A stretch of DNA of 64,000 nt from Candidatus Enterococcus huntleyi (lineage in GTDB: Bacteria > Bacillota > Bacilli > Lactobacillales > Enterococcaceae): assembly GCF_009933175.1 (NCBI RefSeq), contig NZ_MAEJ01000001.1, forward strand, positions 394,238 to 458,237, given 5' to 3'. The position numbers were made by a program, and so were the translations under genes. This document shows, piece after piece, positions 42,236 through 51,190 of the stretch (positions within the stretch are counted from its first letter, which is position 1; each line of letters opens with the position of its first letter). Under the pieces are notes generated by a model. It was not told the origin of the DNA. It saw only the letters and a list, made by a program, of their open reading frames with translations, and did not search any database.

Positions 42236-44206
42236 ATGCTTACAAATACTACACAATCAAAATTTAGCAAGGTCTCACCGTTAGATTGGAATGATGTGAC
42301 TTGGACAGATGGCTTATGGGCAGAGGTAGAAAAAGTCTGCGGCGAACAAACAGTGACACATATTCAAAAAATGTTTGAATCAGAGGAAATCAGTCATGTT
42401 GTAGAAAATTTCCATGTCTGTGCCGGCGATAAAGAAGGAGAATTTGGTGGGACTGATTTTGGTGATGGTGATTTTTACAAATGGATGGAAGCTGCTATCT
42501 ATACAGCAGCCAAAAAAGATGATCAAGAATTATTAGCACAGATTGATGACTATATTGAATTAATCGGTCGCTGTCAATTACCAGATGGTTATATTTCTAC
42601 GAAGCAAATTATTGGTGAACGTCAGAATAATGGAATTGCACGGTTTAATGATATCAATGACTTTGAAGTCTATAATTTCGGTCATTTATTTACGACAGCC
42701 TGCTTATATAAACGAATTACGCAAAAATCAAACTTTTTAGAAATTGCTGAAAGAGCAGCTGAATATTTGGATAAAATGTACCAAGAAAATGCGCGGACAG
42801 GCGAAGTTCAAACAGCAGTTTGTCCTTCTCACTATATGGGGTTATTTGAGTTATATCGCACAACTAATAATGAAAAATATTTAAAATTAGGTAAATTGGC
42901 TATTGAGTTACGCGATTTAGTCAAGGATGGAACGGATGACAATCAAGATAAGTTGCCACTTAAAGAACATGAAAAAATTGTTGGTCATGCGGTGCGAGCT
43001 AATTATCTATATGCTGGTGTAGCTGATTTGTATCTTGAAGAGGGTGATCAAGAATATAAAGAAATGCTAGGGAAAGTTTGGCGTAACTTAATCCATCAAA
43101 AGATATATATTACTGGTGGATGTGGTGCTATATATAATGGTATGTCACCTTATGGTAATTTCTTTGAGGATGCGAAGGTTCATCAAGCTTATGGGTATGA
43201 ATATCAATTACCTAATACAACTGCTTATAATGAAACTTGTGCCGCCATCGGAAATGTGATGTGGGCTTATCGTATGTTTCAAATTGAACCTAAGGCAGAG
43301 TATTTTGATATTATCGAACGTACGATGTTAAATATTAATTTGGCCGCAGTTAATTTGACTGGAGACAAATTTTTCTATGAAAATATGCTTAGACGAACGA
43401 AAGATCTTCCCTATGAGCTCATTTGGCCATTAAGTAGAACAGAATATATTATGAGTTATTGTTGTCCACCAAACCTAGCAAGAATCCTAGCTGAATCGAG
43501 TGAATATATCTATTTGAAATCAAAAGATAGTCTATGGATGGGGATGTATGGTGCCAACCAAGCAGAAATCACATTGGAAAATGGGAGTTCATTCACAGTT
43601 ACCCAAAAAACAGAGTATCCATTTGAAGGGACGATTGAATTAAATTTAAGTAATATCGTCAGTCAAACAGGTTTTTCTGTGCAGGTTAGAGTTCCTGGAT
43701 GGCTTCAAAGTGGGAATATTCAATGGGGACAAAAAAATATTCAGTTAACTAAGGAAGATGCAGGAAGTTACTTTACCGTAGAAATTGAGCCTAATCAGTC
43801 AGAGAGCTCGATTAAATTGGCGTTTGATATGCCTCTACGTTATACAGTTGCACATCCTTACGTCGAAGAAGATTGTAATCAAGTGGCGATAGAACGAGGG
43901 CCGTTAGTTTACTGTATGGAATCTCCGGACTGCGAATTAACCAGTATCGATGATTGTCTGGTTGATATTTCAGCGGATTATAAAGTTGTTCCTTATTCAA
44001 TAGAGAATCGAGAGATGAAAGTGATTGAAACTACTATGTTATTCGATACGATGAAAGAAAATCGCTTAGAAACACTTTATCATACGATTAATCAATATAA
44101 CTTAAATCAAACGCCGGTACGTTTAGTTCCTTATTTTGCCTGGGATAACCGTGGATATGGTGAGATGCGTATTTGGTTACCAATGGCCTATTCTGTATCC
44201 AAGTAG
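42236..44206 (+). CDS. GH127 beta-L-arabinofuranosidase
   Basis: The 656-residue enzyme belongs to GH127 (former DUF1680). The (alpha/alpha)6 barrel holds the metal and catalytic set: E333 and C335 in AYNETCAAIG, and C409-C410 in MSYCCPPNLARI, one of which is the nucleophile in characterised members. Beta-sandwich domains follow. There is no signal peptide. It starts two bases after the racemase stop, with GGAGG upstream. It should remove beta-L-arabinofuranose from imported plant glycans such as extensin- or RG-II-derived fragments. Confidence 0.92.
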   Translation: MLTNTTQSKFSKVSPLDWNDVTWTDGLWAEVEKVCGEQTVTHIQKMFESEEISHVVENFHVCAGDKEGEFGGTDFGDGDFYKWMEAAIYTAAKKDDQELLAQIDDYIELIGRCQLPDGYISTKQIIGERQNNGIARFNDINDFEVYNFGHLFTTACLYKRITQKSNFLEIAERAAEYLDKMYQENARTGEVQTAVCPSHYMGLFELYRTTNNEKYLKLGKLAIELRDLVKDGTDDNQDKLPLKEHEKIVGHAVRANYLYAGVADLYLEEGDQEYKEMLGKVWRNLIHQKIYITGGCGAIYNGMSPYGNFFEDAKVHQAYGYEYQLPNTTAYNETCAAIGNVMWAYRMFQIEPKAEYFDIIERTMLNINLAAVNLTGDKFFYENMLRRTKDLPYELIWPLSRTEYIMSYCCPPNLARILAESSEYIYLKSKDSLWMGMYGANQAEITLENGSSFTVTQKTEYPFEGTIELNLSNIVSQTGFSVQVRVPGWLQSGNIQWGQKNIQLTKEDAGSYFTVEIEPNQSESSIKLAFDMPLRYTVAHPYVEEDCNQVAIERGPLVYCMESPDCELTSIDDCLVDISADYKVVPYSIENREMKVIETTMLFDTMKENRLETLYHTINQYNLNQTPVRLVPYFAWDNRGYGEMRIWLPMAYSVSK

Positions 44207-44233
44207 AGCAGGTAGGTAAAGGAGGGCTTAAAT

Positions 44234-45628
44234 ATGGAAGATGAACAACATAATCAACTAAATAAATTATATCAAGATGAATTAAGTCATTTTGAAGATA
44301 AAATAATCGTTCTTGATGATGATCCTACAGGTACACAAACAGTCAATGGCGTCTATGTATACACTGATTGGAAAAAAGAAACCATTCGAATGGCCTTTGA
44401 AGATTCAAATTCAATTGTTTATATTTTGACAAACTCAAGAAGTTTCTCTGAAGCAAAGACGAAACAAGTCCATCAAGAAATTGCTGGAAATATCGCATTA
44501 GTAGCAAAAGAGTTAGATAAATCATTTCTCATAATCTCAAGAGGTGATTCTACGCTTCGAGGACACTATCCCTTAGAGACTGCTACATTAAGAGAGTCGT
44601 TAGAAGAAAGGAATTTGGAGAAAATTGATGGTGAAATCTTATGTCCGTTTTTTTATGAGGGTGGACGTTTTACCTCTAACAATATCCATTATTTACGTCA
44701 GGGGACTCAATTAGTTCCGGTGGCTCAAACCGAATTTGCTAAGGATCCCACCTTCGAATTTCATTCTTCAAATTTAATTGATTATATTATTGAAAAAAGT
44801 AAAGGGGATGTAAAAGCAGAGGATTGTTTATCCATTCCTTTAGAAGCCCTACAGCAGGCTGACGTAAATAAAGTAGTAGAGACACTAACGAATTGTCATG
44901 ATTTTCAAAAGATTGTTGTAAATGCAACTAACTATGGAGAACTAAAAGTGTTCGCAATAGCTTTCATGAGAGCAATCAAACTAGGTAAAAAGTTTATTGT
45001 TCGAAGTGCAGCTAGTCTGCCAAAAGTACTGGGGGGAATTACCGATAAAAAATATCTCACCAGCCAAGATGTTGTGAACAACAACCAAAATGGCGGACTT
45101 GTGATTGTCGGATCACATGTAGATCTTACTAATCGACAGCTTACTTGTGTAAAAGAGTCGAGTTTAGCACTTTCATTTTTGGAATTCAATGTAAATGCTT
45201 ACTTTTTGGAGAATAGTTTTGCTAACGAAATTTCATTAAATTTGCAGAGAGCAGAAAACGAAATGGAAAAAGGAAAAACAGTGGTAATTTCCACAAGTCG
45301 AAAAGTTGAGTTTCCGCCAAATACTAGCAAAGAAGAGAAACTTGAAATAGCGGTTCGAATTTCAAATGCACTAACGGAAATTGTCAGTCATTTATCAATC
45401 AAACCTAAGTATGTAATCGCTAAAGGTGGAATTACCTCTAGTGATGTAGCAACGAAAGGCTTACGCATAACTAAAGGGTATGTTCTTGGTCAAATTGACG
45501 CTGGGATTCCTGTGTGGCTAACTGATAATGAGAGTAAGTTTCCTAATATGCCTTACTTAGTATTCCCAGGGAATGTTGGGTCCGAACAGACACTGAAGGA
45601 AATAATCGAAGAATTGGAGAAATCATAA
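44234..45628 (+). CDS. Four-carbon acid sugar kinase-family protein (DUF1537/OtnK-like)
   Basis: The 464-residue kinase has the N-terminal signature DDDPTGTQ at residues 28-35 and SRGDSTLRGHYPLE near 97. The C-terminal nucleotide-binding region contains VIAKGGITSSDVATKGL. Characterised members phosphorylate threonate, erythronate, 3-oxo-tetronates or 3-oxo-isoapionate. AGGAGG precedes the ATG. The BKACE gene follows one base after the stop. The usual OtnC-type aldolase and OtnI isomerase are not in the window, so the pathway here is not one of the textbook routes. Confidence 0.9.
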   Translation: MEDEQHNQLNKLYQDELSHFEDKIIVLDDDPTGTQTVNGVYVYTDWKKETIRMAFEDSNSIVYILTNSRSFSEAKTKQVHQEIAGNIALVAKELDKSFLIISRGDSTLRGHYPLETATLRESLEERNLEKIDGEILCPFFYEGGRFTSNNIHYLRQGTQLVPVAQTEFAKDPTFEFHSSNLIDYIIEKSKGDVKAEDCLSIPLEALQQADVNKVVETLTNCHDFQKIVVNATNYGELKVFAIAFMRAIKLGKKFIVRSAASLPKVLGGITDKKYLTSQDVVNNNQNGGLVIVGSHVDLTNRQLTCVKESSLALSFLEFNVNAYFLENSFANEISLNLQRAENEMEKGKTVVISTSRKVEFPPNTSKEEKLEIAVRISNALTEIVSHLSIKPKYVIAKGGITSSDVATKGLRITKGYVLGQIDAGIPVWLTDNESKFPNMPYLVFPGNVGSEQTLKEIIEELEKS

Positions 45629-45629
45629 A

Positions 45630-46430
45630 ATGAAAAAAGTAATTATTTCGTTAGCTCCAGTAGCAGCCTCACAGCCAATTGATTATAGTAAATTGGCAGA
45701 TGATATCAGCCAATCAATTACGAACGGAGCAGCTATTTGCCACCTTCATAGTAGAAATTCTGAAGGACAATTACAAGAAGATTGTACGGAAATGATGGAG
45801 TGTTTTGTCAAGGTTTTGTCAAAAACTGATGTTGTCGTTCAGGCTTCGACGGGTGGTATCTCAGCTATGAATATCGAGCAAAGGTGTAGTCCACTTGAGT
45901 ATAAGATAGTTGAGAGTTGTTCGTTGAATGGTGGTTCAACAAATCTTGGAGAATCTATATATAAGAATTCATTCTCAGATATTCGATATGTAGCCCAAAA
46001 AACTTGTGAGAAAGATATTGTTCCAGAAATTGAAGTGTTTGATATTGGGATGATTCAAGCGGTAGAGGCAATATCTAAAGAAACACCATTTGTGACGCCA
46101 AAAGTCTATAATTTAGTTTTTGGTCATCCAGGTGGTATGCAAGCGACCATAGAAAACCTAATTGCTTTTAAAAGATTTGTACCAGAAGACTGTATTTGGG
46201 GTGTTACTCATTTTGGAAGGACGAATTGGGATTTCTTAGCTTGTGCAATATCTATGGGAGCGCAGGTTGTTAGGATTGGTTTTGAAGATAGTGACTGTTT
46301 AAATTCTCGGACCAAAGATCAGGCTACTTATAATTATGAGTTAGTAGAACGTTTAGCAGTACTCATTCGAGCAATTGGTTATGAAGTTGCAAGTGCAAAT
46401 GAGGCTCGAGATATCTTAGGAATCAAATAG
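45630..46430 (+). CDS. Beta-keto acid cleavage enzyme (BKACE, DUF849)
   Basis: The 266-residue TIM barrel has the zinc ligands H38 and H40 in ICHLHSRN and the typical VPEIEVFDIGM strand (E is a further ligand). BKACE enzymes condense a beta-keto acid with acetyl-CoA and split it to acetoacetate and a CoA ester. It is the last gene of the 12-kb isomerase operon, directly behind the DUF1537 kinase, with TGGAGA upstream. A beta-keto acid derived from the sugar or its acid is the likely substrate. A terminator follows. Confidence 0.88.
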   Translation: MKKVIISLAPVAASQPIDYSKLADDISQSITNGAAICHLHSRNSEGQLQEDCTEMMECFVKVLSKTDVVVQASTGGISAMNIEQRCSPLEYKIVESCSLNGGSTNLGESIYKNSFSDIRYVAQKTCEKDIVPEIEVFDIGMIQAVEAISKETPFVTPKVYNLVFGHPGGMQATIENLIAFKRFVPEDCIWGVTHFGRTNWDFLACAISMGAQVVRIGFEDSDCLNSRTKDQATYNYELVERLAVLIRAIGYEVASANEARDILGIK

Positions 46431-46438
46431 CAGGTATT

Positions 46439-46480
46439 AAAATAAGATAGATTTATTCAAGAGAATCTATCTTATTTTTT
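46439..46480 (+). terminator. Rho-independent terminator of the isomerase operon
   Basis: AAAATAAGATAGATT (46439-46453) pairs perfectly with AATCTATCTTATTTT (46464-46478) around a ten-base loop, with more T after it. Confidence 0.85.
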
Positions 46481-46659
46481 GAAGCCATTTTGCGCAAAGG
46501 AAATGAAGACTGCTTTAGATGAGCTAGTTATATTAGACTGTTTCTTGAAATCCAGAATGCTTCGATTGATTAAATAAAATATGTTAGATTTCTACTGAAT
46601 AAATAACCTGAAAATCTGTGGAAATCAAAGAGAATAGAGAGAATTTTTAGATGATTTAG

Positions 46660-46676
46660 CTAATTTAGTAAACTAA
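46660..46676 (+). promoter_or_regulatory. LacI-type operator, copy 3
   Basis: CTAATTTAGTAAACTAA matches the reverse complement of the other two operators at 15 of 17 positions. It is 32 bases upstream of the -35 of the hydantoinase operon. The rest of the gap between 46481 and 46837 has no gene. Confidence 0.65.
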
Positions 46677-46708
46677 ATGAGTTGTTTTTTATAAAGTACT
46701 AAATCCTA

Positions 46709-46757
46709 TTGTTGTAGATTTACATTGATGGTATTCTTCAAATAGAAAGCGCTTTTA
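46709..46757 (+). promoter_or_regulatory. Promoter and cre-like site of the hydantoinase operon
   Basis: TTGTTG (46709-46714), 17 bases, TATTCT (46732-46737), then AGAAAGCGCTTTTA (46744-46757), a 12 of 14 cre match. The same order and spacing occur upstream of 27811 and 34237. Confidence 0.7.
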
Positions 46758-46837
46758 ATAATGTGACTCGAGGATCTGACGATATCAAAAATGTTCTAGG
46801 TAATTGAATTTGAACTTTTAGGAGGTTTGATTTTTAT

Positions 46838-48973
46838 ATGGGAAAAAAGATTAGAATCGGAATTGATGTTGGCGGTACTTTTACTGATGCTGTAGCAATT
46901 GATAATGAAACATATGAAATTTTATCTAAAAAGAAAATCCCAACCACACACAAAGAAGGGGTTGCTCAAGGCATCATTCAAATTGTTAATGCCATTTTAG
47001 ATGAAAATAATATAACGCCTAGTGACGTCGTATTTATTGCACATGGAACGACCCAAGCGACGAATGCTTTGTTGGAGGGCGATGTAGCACAAGTCGGAAT
47101 TGTAGGGATTGGAACGGGAACAGATGCTCGTTCAAGTAAGCGAGAAACGAATTTGGGTGATATTGAATTGTCACCAAATAAATTTTTACGAACAGCAAGT
47201 ACTTTTATTGACTCGAAGAAGTTGACTGAGGACACGATAGATAAAGAAATCACTCAATTACTTGAAAAAGAATGCGAAGTTTTAGTTGCATCAGGAGCTT
47301 TTAGTGTGGATGATCCAACAGAGGAATTAAAAGTATTAGATGTTGCTACAAAACGTAAATTGCTGTTTACATCAGGACATGAAATGTCAGAACTTTACGG
47401 ACTTAAGATGCGCACCGCGACTGCTGTAATTAATGCAAGCTTGATTCCTAAGATGATGGTTACAGCAAATATGACTGAGCGTGCGGTGAAAGAAATCAAA
47501 ATAGGCACTGAACTGATGATTATGCGTTGCGATGGTGGCGTAATGAATATCGATGAAGTAAGAAAACGACCAATTTTGACTATGCTTTCAGGGCTAGCAG
47601 CCGGAGTTGCAGGCGCTTTAATGTACGAGAAAATAACTGATGGTATATTTTTTGAAACCGGTGGTACAAGTGTCGATATTTCAGTAATTAAAAATGGCAA
47701 GGTCATGATTAAATATGCACAAGTTGGTGGGCATAAGACCTATCTACAATCTCTAGATGTTCGGACATTAGGACTCGCAGGTGGCACAATGGTTCGAGTA
47801 AGAGATGGTAAGATTGCGGACATCGGCCCTAGAAGTGCACATATAGCTGGAGTAGCGTATGAATGTTTTGACGAGGCTGCGGATATGAAATCAGCAAAAG
47901 CAGTCCTTATATCTCCTAAAGAAGGTGATCCATCTGATTATGTGATTGTGGAAGATCAAAATCAAAATCAATTTTCACCTACTTTATGTGGTGCAGCAAA
48001 TTTACTGGGATATATTCCAGAAGGTGATTACGCTTATGGGTGTAAAGAGACGGCTAAGGTTGCTTGGTCAGCAGTGGGTGATTTAGTAGGTATGACTGCT
48101 GAAGAAGCTGCAAGAACAGCTTTAGGACTAGCTACAGATAAACTTAAAGTAGTTATTGATAGCTTGATTGAGGAATATGATTTGGATCCGAATTTACTTG
48201 TTTTAGTTGGTGGAGGCGGAAGTGCACCAGTTCTGGTTCCTGCCTTGGCAGAGAAGTACGGAGAAAACATGAAATGGAAAGTTGCTAAGAACGCACCTTA
48301 CATATCTACTATAGGGGTTGCCTTAGCTATGGTCAGAGAAACAATTGAACGAAGTATTGGAAACCCTACCAAAGAAGATATCCAAAAAATTAGACGAGAT
48401 ATTATCGAAAAAACGGTTAAGTCTGGAGCAGTTGAAGAGACGGTTGATGTATCGATAGAAGTTGATGCTGAGCATAGCGTCCTAAGAGCTATAGCAACTG
48501 GGGCAACTGAATTCCGATCAAAAGATATGACTAAAAACCAGTTGACTCCTGAAAAATTACGTGAGGCAGCAGCTACAGCTTTGAATTTAGCTGATACATC
48601 AGCGAAGGCTTCTGCAGGTCGATGGACTGTATTTGATGGGCAAATTATTACTAAGAAATTTTTTGGATTGCTTAAATCAAAACAAAATTGTGTTGCTGTA
48701 TTGGATCATGAAGGAGTGGCGCGATTTAAAAATCAGAATGCTGCATACGTCTCGTTTGAAAAAGGAAATAATGAAGATTTTGACGAGTTTCTATATGAAA
48801 ATACAACATTTGGAGATGCTAATGCTACTATCCCAAGAGTCTTCCTATTTTTCAGAGAAAAAATGCTTGATTTGACAGGGATGCAAACGGCAGAACAGAT
48901 GAAATCAATTATGGATGATGAATTAAGTGTACTAGAAGATCAGGAACACATAATAGCCGTGGCATACAGTTAA
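46838..48973 (+). CDS. Hydantoinase/oxoprolinase-family protein (HyuA-like)
   Basis: The 711-residue protein has the actin-like ATPase fold of HyuA-type enzymes: IGIDVGGTFTDAVAI at residues 6-20, FIAHGTTQATNALLEG near 70, FETGGTSVDISVIKNGK near 275 and LVGGGGSAPVLVP near 455. Family members open cyclic amides or carboxylate ketones in an ATP-dependent way. No HyuB partner gene is present; the C-terminal 190 residues extend beyond the ATPase domains. The gene carries the regulon operator, so its substrate should derive from the same plant compound. TTAGGAGG precedes the ATG. Confidence 0.88.
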   Translation: MGKKIRIGIDVGGTFTDAVAIDNETYEILSKKKIPTTHKEGVAQGIIQIVNAILDENNITPSDVVFIAHGTTQATNALLEGDVAQVGIVGIGTGTDARSSKRETNLGDIELSPNKFLRTASTFIDSKKLTEDTIDKEITQLLEKECEVLVASGAFSVDDPTEELKVLDVATKRKLLFTSGHEMSELYGLKMRTATAVINASLIPKMMVTANMTERAVKEIKIGTELMIMRCDGGVMNIDEVRKRPILTMLSGLAAGVAGALMYEKITDGIFFETGGTSVDISVIKNGKVMIKYAQVGGHKTYLQSLDVRTLGLAGGTMVRVRDGKIADIGPRSAHIAGVAYECFDEAADMKSAKAVLISPKEGDPSDYVIVEDQNQNQFSPTLCGAANLLGYIPEGDYAYGCKETAKVAWSAVGDLVGMTAEEAARTALGLATDKLKVVIDSLIEEYDLDPNLLVLVGGGGSAPVLVPALAEKYGENMKWKVAKNAPYISTIGVALAMVRETIERSIGNPTKEDIQKIRRDIIEKTVKSGAVEETVDVSIEVDAEHSVLRAIATGATEFRSKDMTKNQLTPEKLREAAATALNLADTSAKASAGRWTVFDGQIITKKFFGLLKSKQNCVAVLDHEGVARFKNQNAAYVSFEKGNNEDFDEFLYENTTFGDANATIPRVFLFFREKMLDLTGMQTAEQMKSIMDDELSVLEDQEHIIAVAYS

Positions 48974-48985
48974 GAGGTGATCGAA

Positions 48986-49624
48986 ATGAGTAATTCTACT
49001 ATTCCAACCTCGTCAATGGAACTTGGTCGTAAGGAACTAGAGAAAAGTCCGATTTATGACAAGATTCCTGAAGTACGGAAAGAATACTTTATAAAAGAAT
49101 CTTTACGAATAGGGAAGGAGGAAGCAGCGAAGTTTCAAGCCGAAGAGAAGGATATTTTTCAATTGTTTGATGAACATAAAATCGAACTCGAGAAAAGAAA
49201 GTCAACTAAGGAATCGAAAGGATTTACTTTAAGAGGTGAAATTAATTATTACAAAAATAACTGTAAAATAATTGTTTATGAAGAGTCAATTGATGCAATC
49301 TATCAAAGTGGCATAGGTGCGATGAAACAATTTTCTATTACAAAGAAGCAGACTCTGGCGATGCATTTATGCCATGAATTCTTTCACTACTTAGAATTTT
49401 CATCTGGGAAAACTGTTTCAGAAAAACTTGGGAAGATTCGAGTACCCTATTTCTTTAATGTGACTCGTCTAGTAGATGTTATTGAGTGTTCTGAAATCGC
49501 AGCACATTCATTTGCTAAGCAATTTTGTCAGTTAGAAGTATTACCAAATTATTATGATTTATATTACCTCAATCAGAAAAGGAATAACGAAAATAAAAAT
49601 GAGTTTTTAGGAGGAAATAACTAA
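48986..49624 (+). CDS. Zincin (ImmA/IrrE-like HExxH) protein
   Basis: The 212-residue protein has a charged helical N-terminus (about 1-75) and then a domain with CHEFFHYLE, an HExxH motif at residues 130-134. A downstream CSEIAAHSFAKQFCQLEVLP follows, which matches the third-ligand glutamate helix of ImmA/IrrE peptidases (E-x-x-A-x-x-F-A). It lacks a signal peptide and a helix-turn-helix. I chose the ATG at 48986 because AGAGGTG is six bases away; a GTG at 48977 is possible. It sits between a hydantoinase-like enzyme and a carrier. I cannot tell whether it is a peptidase or a metal-dependent hydrolase of the pathway. Confidence 0.7.
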   Translation: MSNSTIPTSSMELGRKELEKSPIYDKIPEVRKEYFIKESLRIGKEEAAKFQAEEKDIFQLFDEHKIELEKRKSTKESKGFTLRGEINYYKNNCKIIVYEESIDAIYQSGIGAMKQFSITKKQTLAMHLCHEFFHYLEFSSGKTVSEKLGKIRVPYFFNVTRLVDVIECSEIAAHSFAKQFCQLEVLPNYYDLYYLNQKRNNENKNEFLGGNN

Positions 49625-50920
49625 ATGGATACAATTACAATTATTAAAGGTGTGGCGATGCTATTGGTCTTTGCATTGTCTGTCGGACTTATGGTCTCAA
49701 AAAAAGTTCCCACTATTTTGGCTTTACCGTTTATGGCGATTATCTTTGCAGCAATCGCCAGTGTTCCGTTCATGTCAGCAGACCCTGAAACAACGACAAT
49801 TTTTAAAACAATTGTCCAAGGCGGCGCTTCGAGGATGGCAGATGCAATGGCTGGCTTGTTGTTTGGAGCTTGGTTTGCTCAAGTCTTAAATCGTTTAGGT
49901 GTGACAAAAGGAATTGTTAAAAAAGCGGCAGAGTTGGGTAGTGGGCGGCCATTAATTACGGCCATTGTATTTTTTGCTGTAACCGCTGTGATTTTTACAG
50001 GTGGGAGCGGGTTAGGAATGTATATCTTAGTCGGAAATATCGTTATTCCTATTATGATTTCAACAGGGGTATCTGCGTTTAATGCAGGACTAGTCTTATT
50101 AATGGGTGGAACGATGGGATCGATGATGAATGTCACTGGATGGGTAGTAATGGTTCAAACTCTAGGAATTACGATGGAATCTATTCGTGAAAATATCTTT
50201 ATCCCATTCTTATCATTTGCACTGATTTGCTTAATTGCTATCGTATTCAATATTCAAAAAGATGTAGGTAGACGTAAAGCATGGGCAATGTCTACAAGCG
50301 AATTAACGCCTAGTAAAAAAAATGCGCCAACCTTATCATTTATTACTCCGTTAGTTCCCGTTGTGTTAGTTTATGCAGTTAAAATGGATATCATTCCAGC
50401 GATCATTATTTCAATTTTACTTGCACTCCTAATTGTTCGGCCAAAACGACCTATGCAAGTGCTATCATCAGGATTAATTGAAGGAATTCAGGATGTAGCG
50501 AGTCCAATCGCTTTGTTTGTAGGAATCGGGATGCTATTAGTTTCAGTAACTTCACCAGCCGTTTCTGGAATTATCTCACCAATTTTGAATATGATTATTC
50601 CATCAACAACATTAGGTTATATTTTATTCTTTGTTCTACTTTCACCATTAGCCATTTATCGTGGTCCATTAGCTTTATACGGTTTAGGAGCAGGGATTGG
50701 AGCTATGTTTATCCCAGGCGGAATGGCACCAGCAATGGTATTTATTGGTATGCAAGCAATTGGTGTCTTGCAAGGTATTTCAGATCCGACACAATCTTAT
50801 ACAGTTTGGATTGCTGATTTCACGAAGACAGATGTACTAGATTATTTACGAAAAACGATTTTCTGGTGTGTGGGAGGAGTAGCAATTTCTATTATTGCCG
50901 GCGTAATTATTGCATTATAA
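49625..50920 (+). CDS. Ion-coupled carrier of the GntP/CitMHS type
   Basis: The 431-residue protein has about 11 or 12 hydrophobic helices with two related halves. Conserved small-residue stretches are VIFTGGSGLGMYILVGNIV and LVLLMGGTMGSMMNVTG, which look like the re-entrant substrate loops of ion transporter superfamily carriers for organic acids. It starts at the base after the zincin stop, with TTAGGAGG inside the previous gene. It probably imports or exports an organic acid or cyclic amide for the hydantoinase-like enzyme. The substrate is unknown. Confidence 0.8.
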   Translation: MDTITIIKGVAMLLVFALSVGLMVSKKVPTILALPFMAIIFAAIASVPFMSADPETTTIFKTIVQGGASRMADAMAGLLFGAWFAQVLNRLGVTKGIVKKAAELGSGRPLITAIVFFAVTAVIFTGGSGLGMYILVGNIVIPIMISTGVSAFNAGLVLLMGGTMGSMMNVTGWVVMVQTLGITMESIRENIFIPFLSFALICLIAIVFNIQKDVGRRKAWAMSTSELTPSKKNAPTLSFITPLVPVVLVYAVKMDIIPAIIISILLALLIVRPKRPMQVLSSGLIEGIQDVASPIALFVGIGMLLVSVTSPAVSGIISPILNMIIPSTTLGYILFFVLLSPLAIYRGPLALYGLGAGIGAMFIPGGMAPAMVFIGMQAIGVLQGISDPTQSYTVWIADFTKTDVLDYLRKTIFWCVGGVAISIIAGVIIAL

Positions 50921-51125
50921 AAATATAGTACGCAGCATTCAATGAGAAGGTTAATTGCTTGAAACTTATAAAGTGTATCTTGACGGTATGATATTTGGTG
51001 TTAAAAAGATCTCTTTTTACAAAAATACTACATTGATAATAGTCATGCGAAATGATACATATTTTAACGTTCCTTTGAAATGGAACAGATAGGAAATTAC
51101 GAAGTTTTACTGTATTCTTCCAATT

Positions 51126-51180
51126 AATAGCCTGCTAAACTCTACTCCGGTTACTAACCGTGAAAGTTTAGCAGGCTATT
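51126..51180 (+). terminator. Terminator between the carrier and the YczE-like gene
   Basis: AATAGCCTGCTAAACT (51126-51141) pairs perfectly with AGTTTAGCAGGCTATT (51165-51180), followed by TTATTTG. It stops plus-strand transcription ten bases before the convergent gene. The bases 50921-51125 show no other feature. Confidence 0.8.
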
Positions 51181-51190
51181 TTATTTGCGC

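Noticed and set aside
46490-46600. Weak similarity of GGAAATGAAGACTGCTTT to the start of the 8336 gene
   Set aside because: Only a short patch fits and the flanks do not, unlike the clear relic at 27105. Chance is enough.
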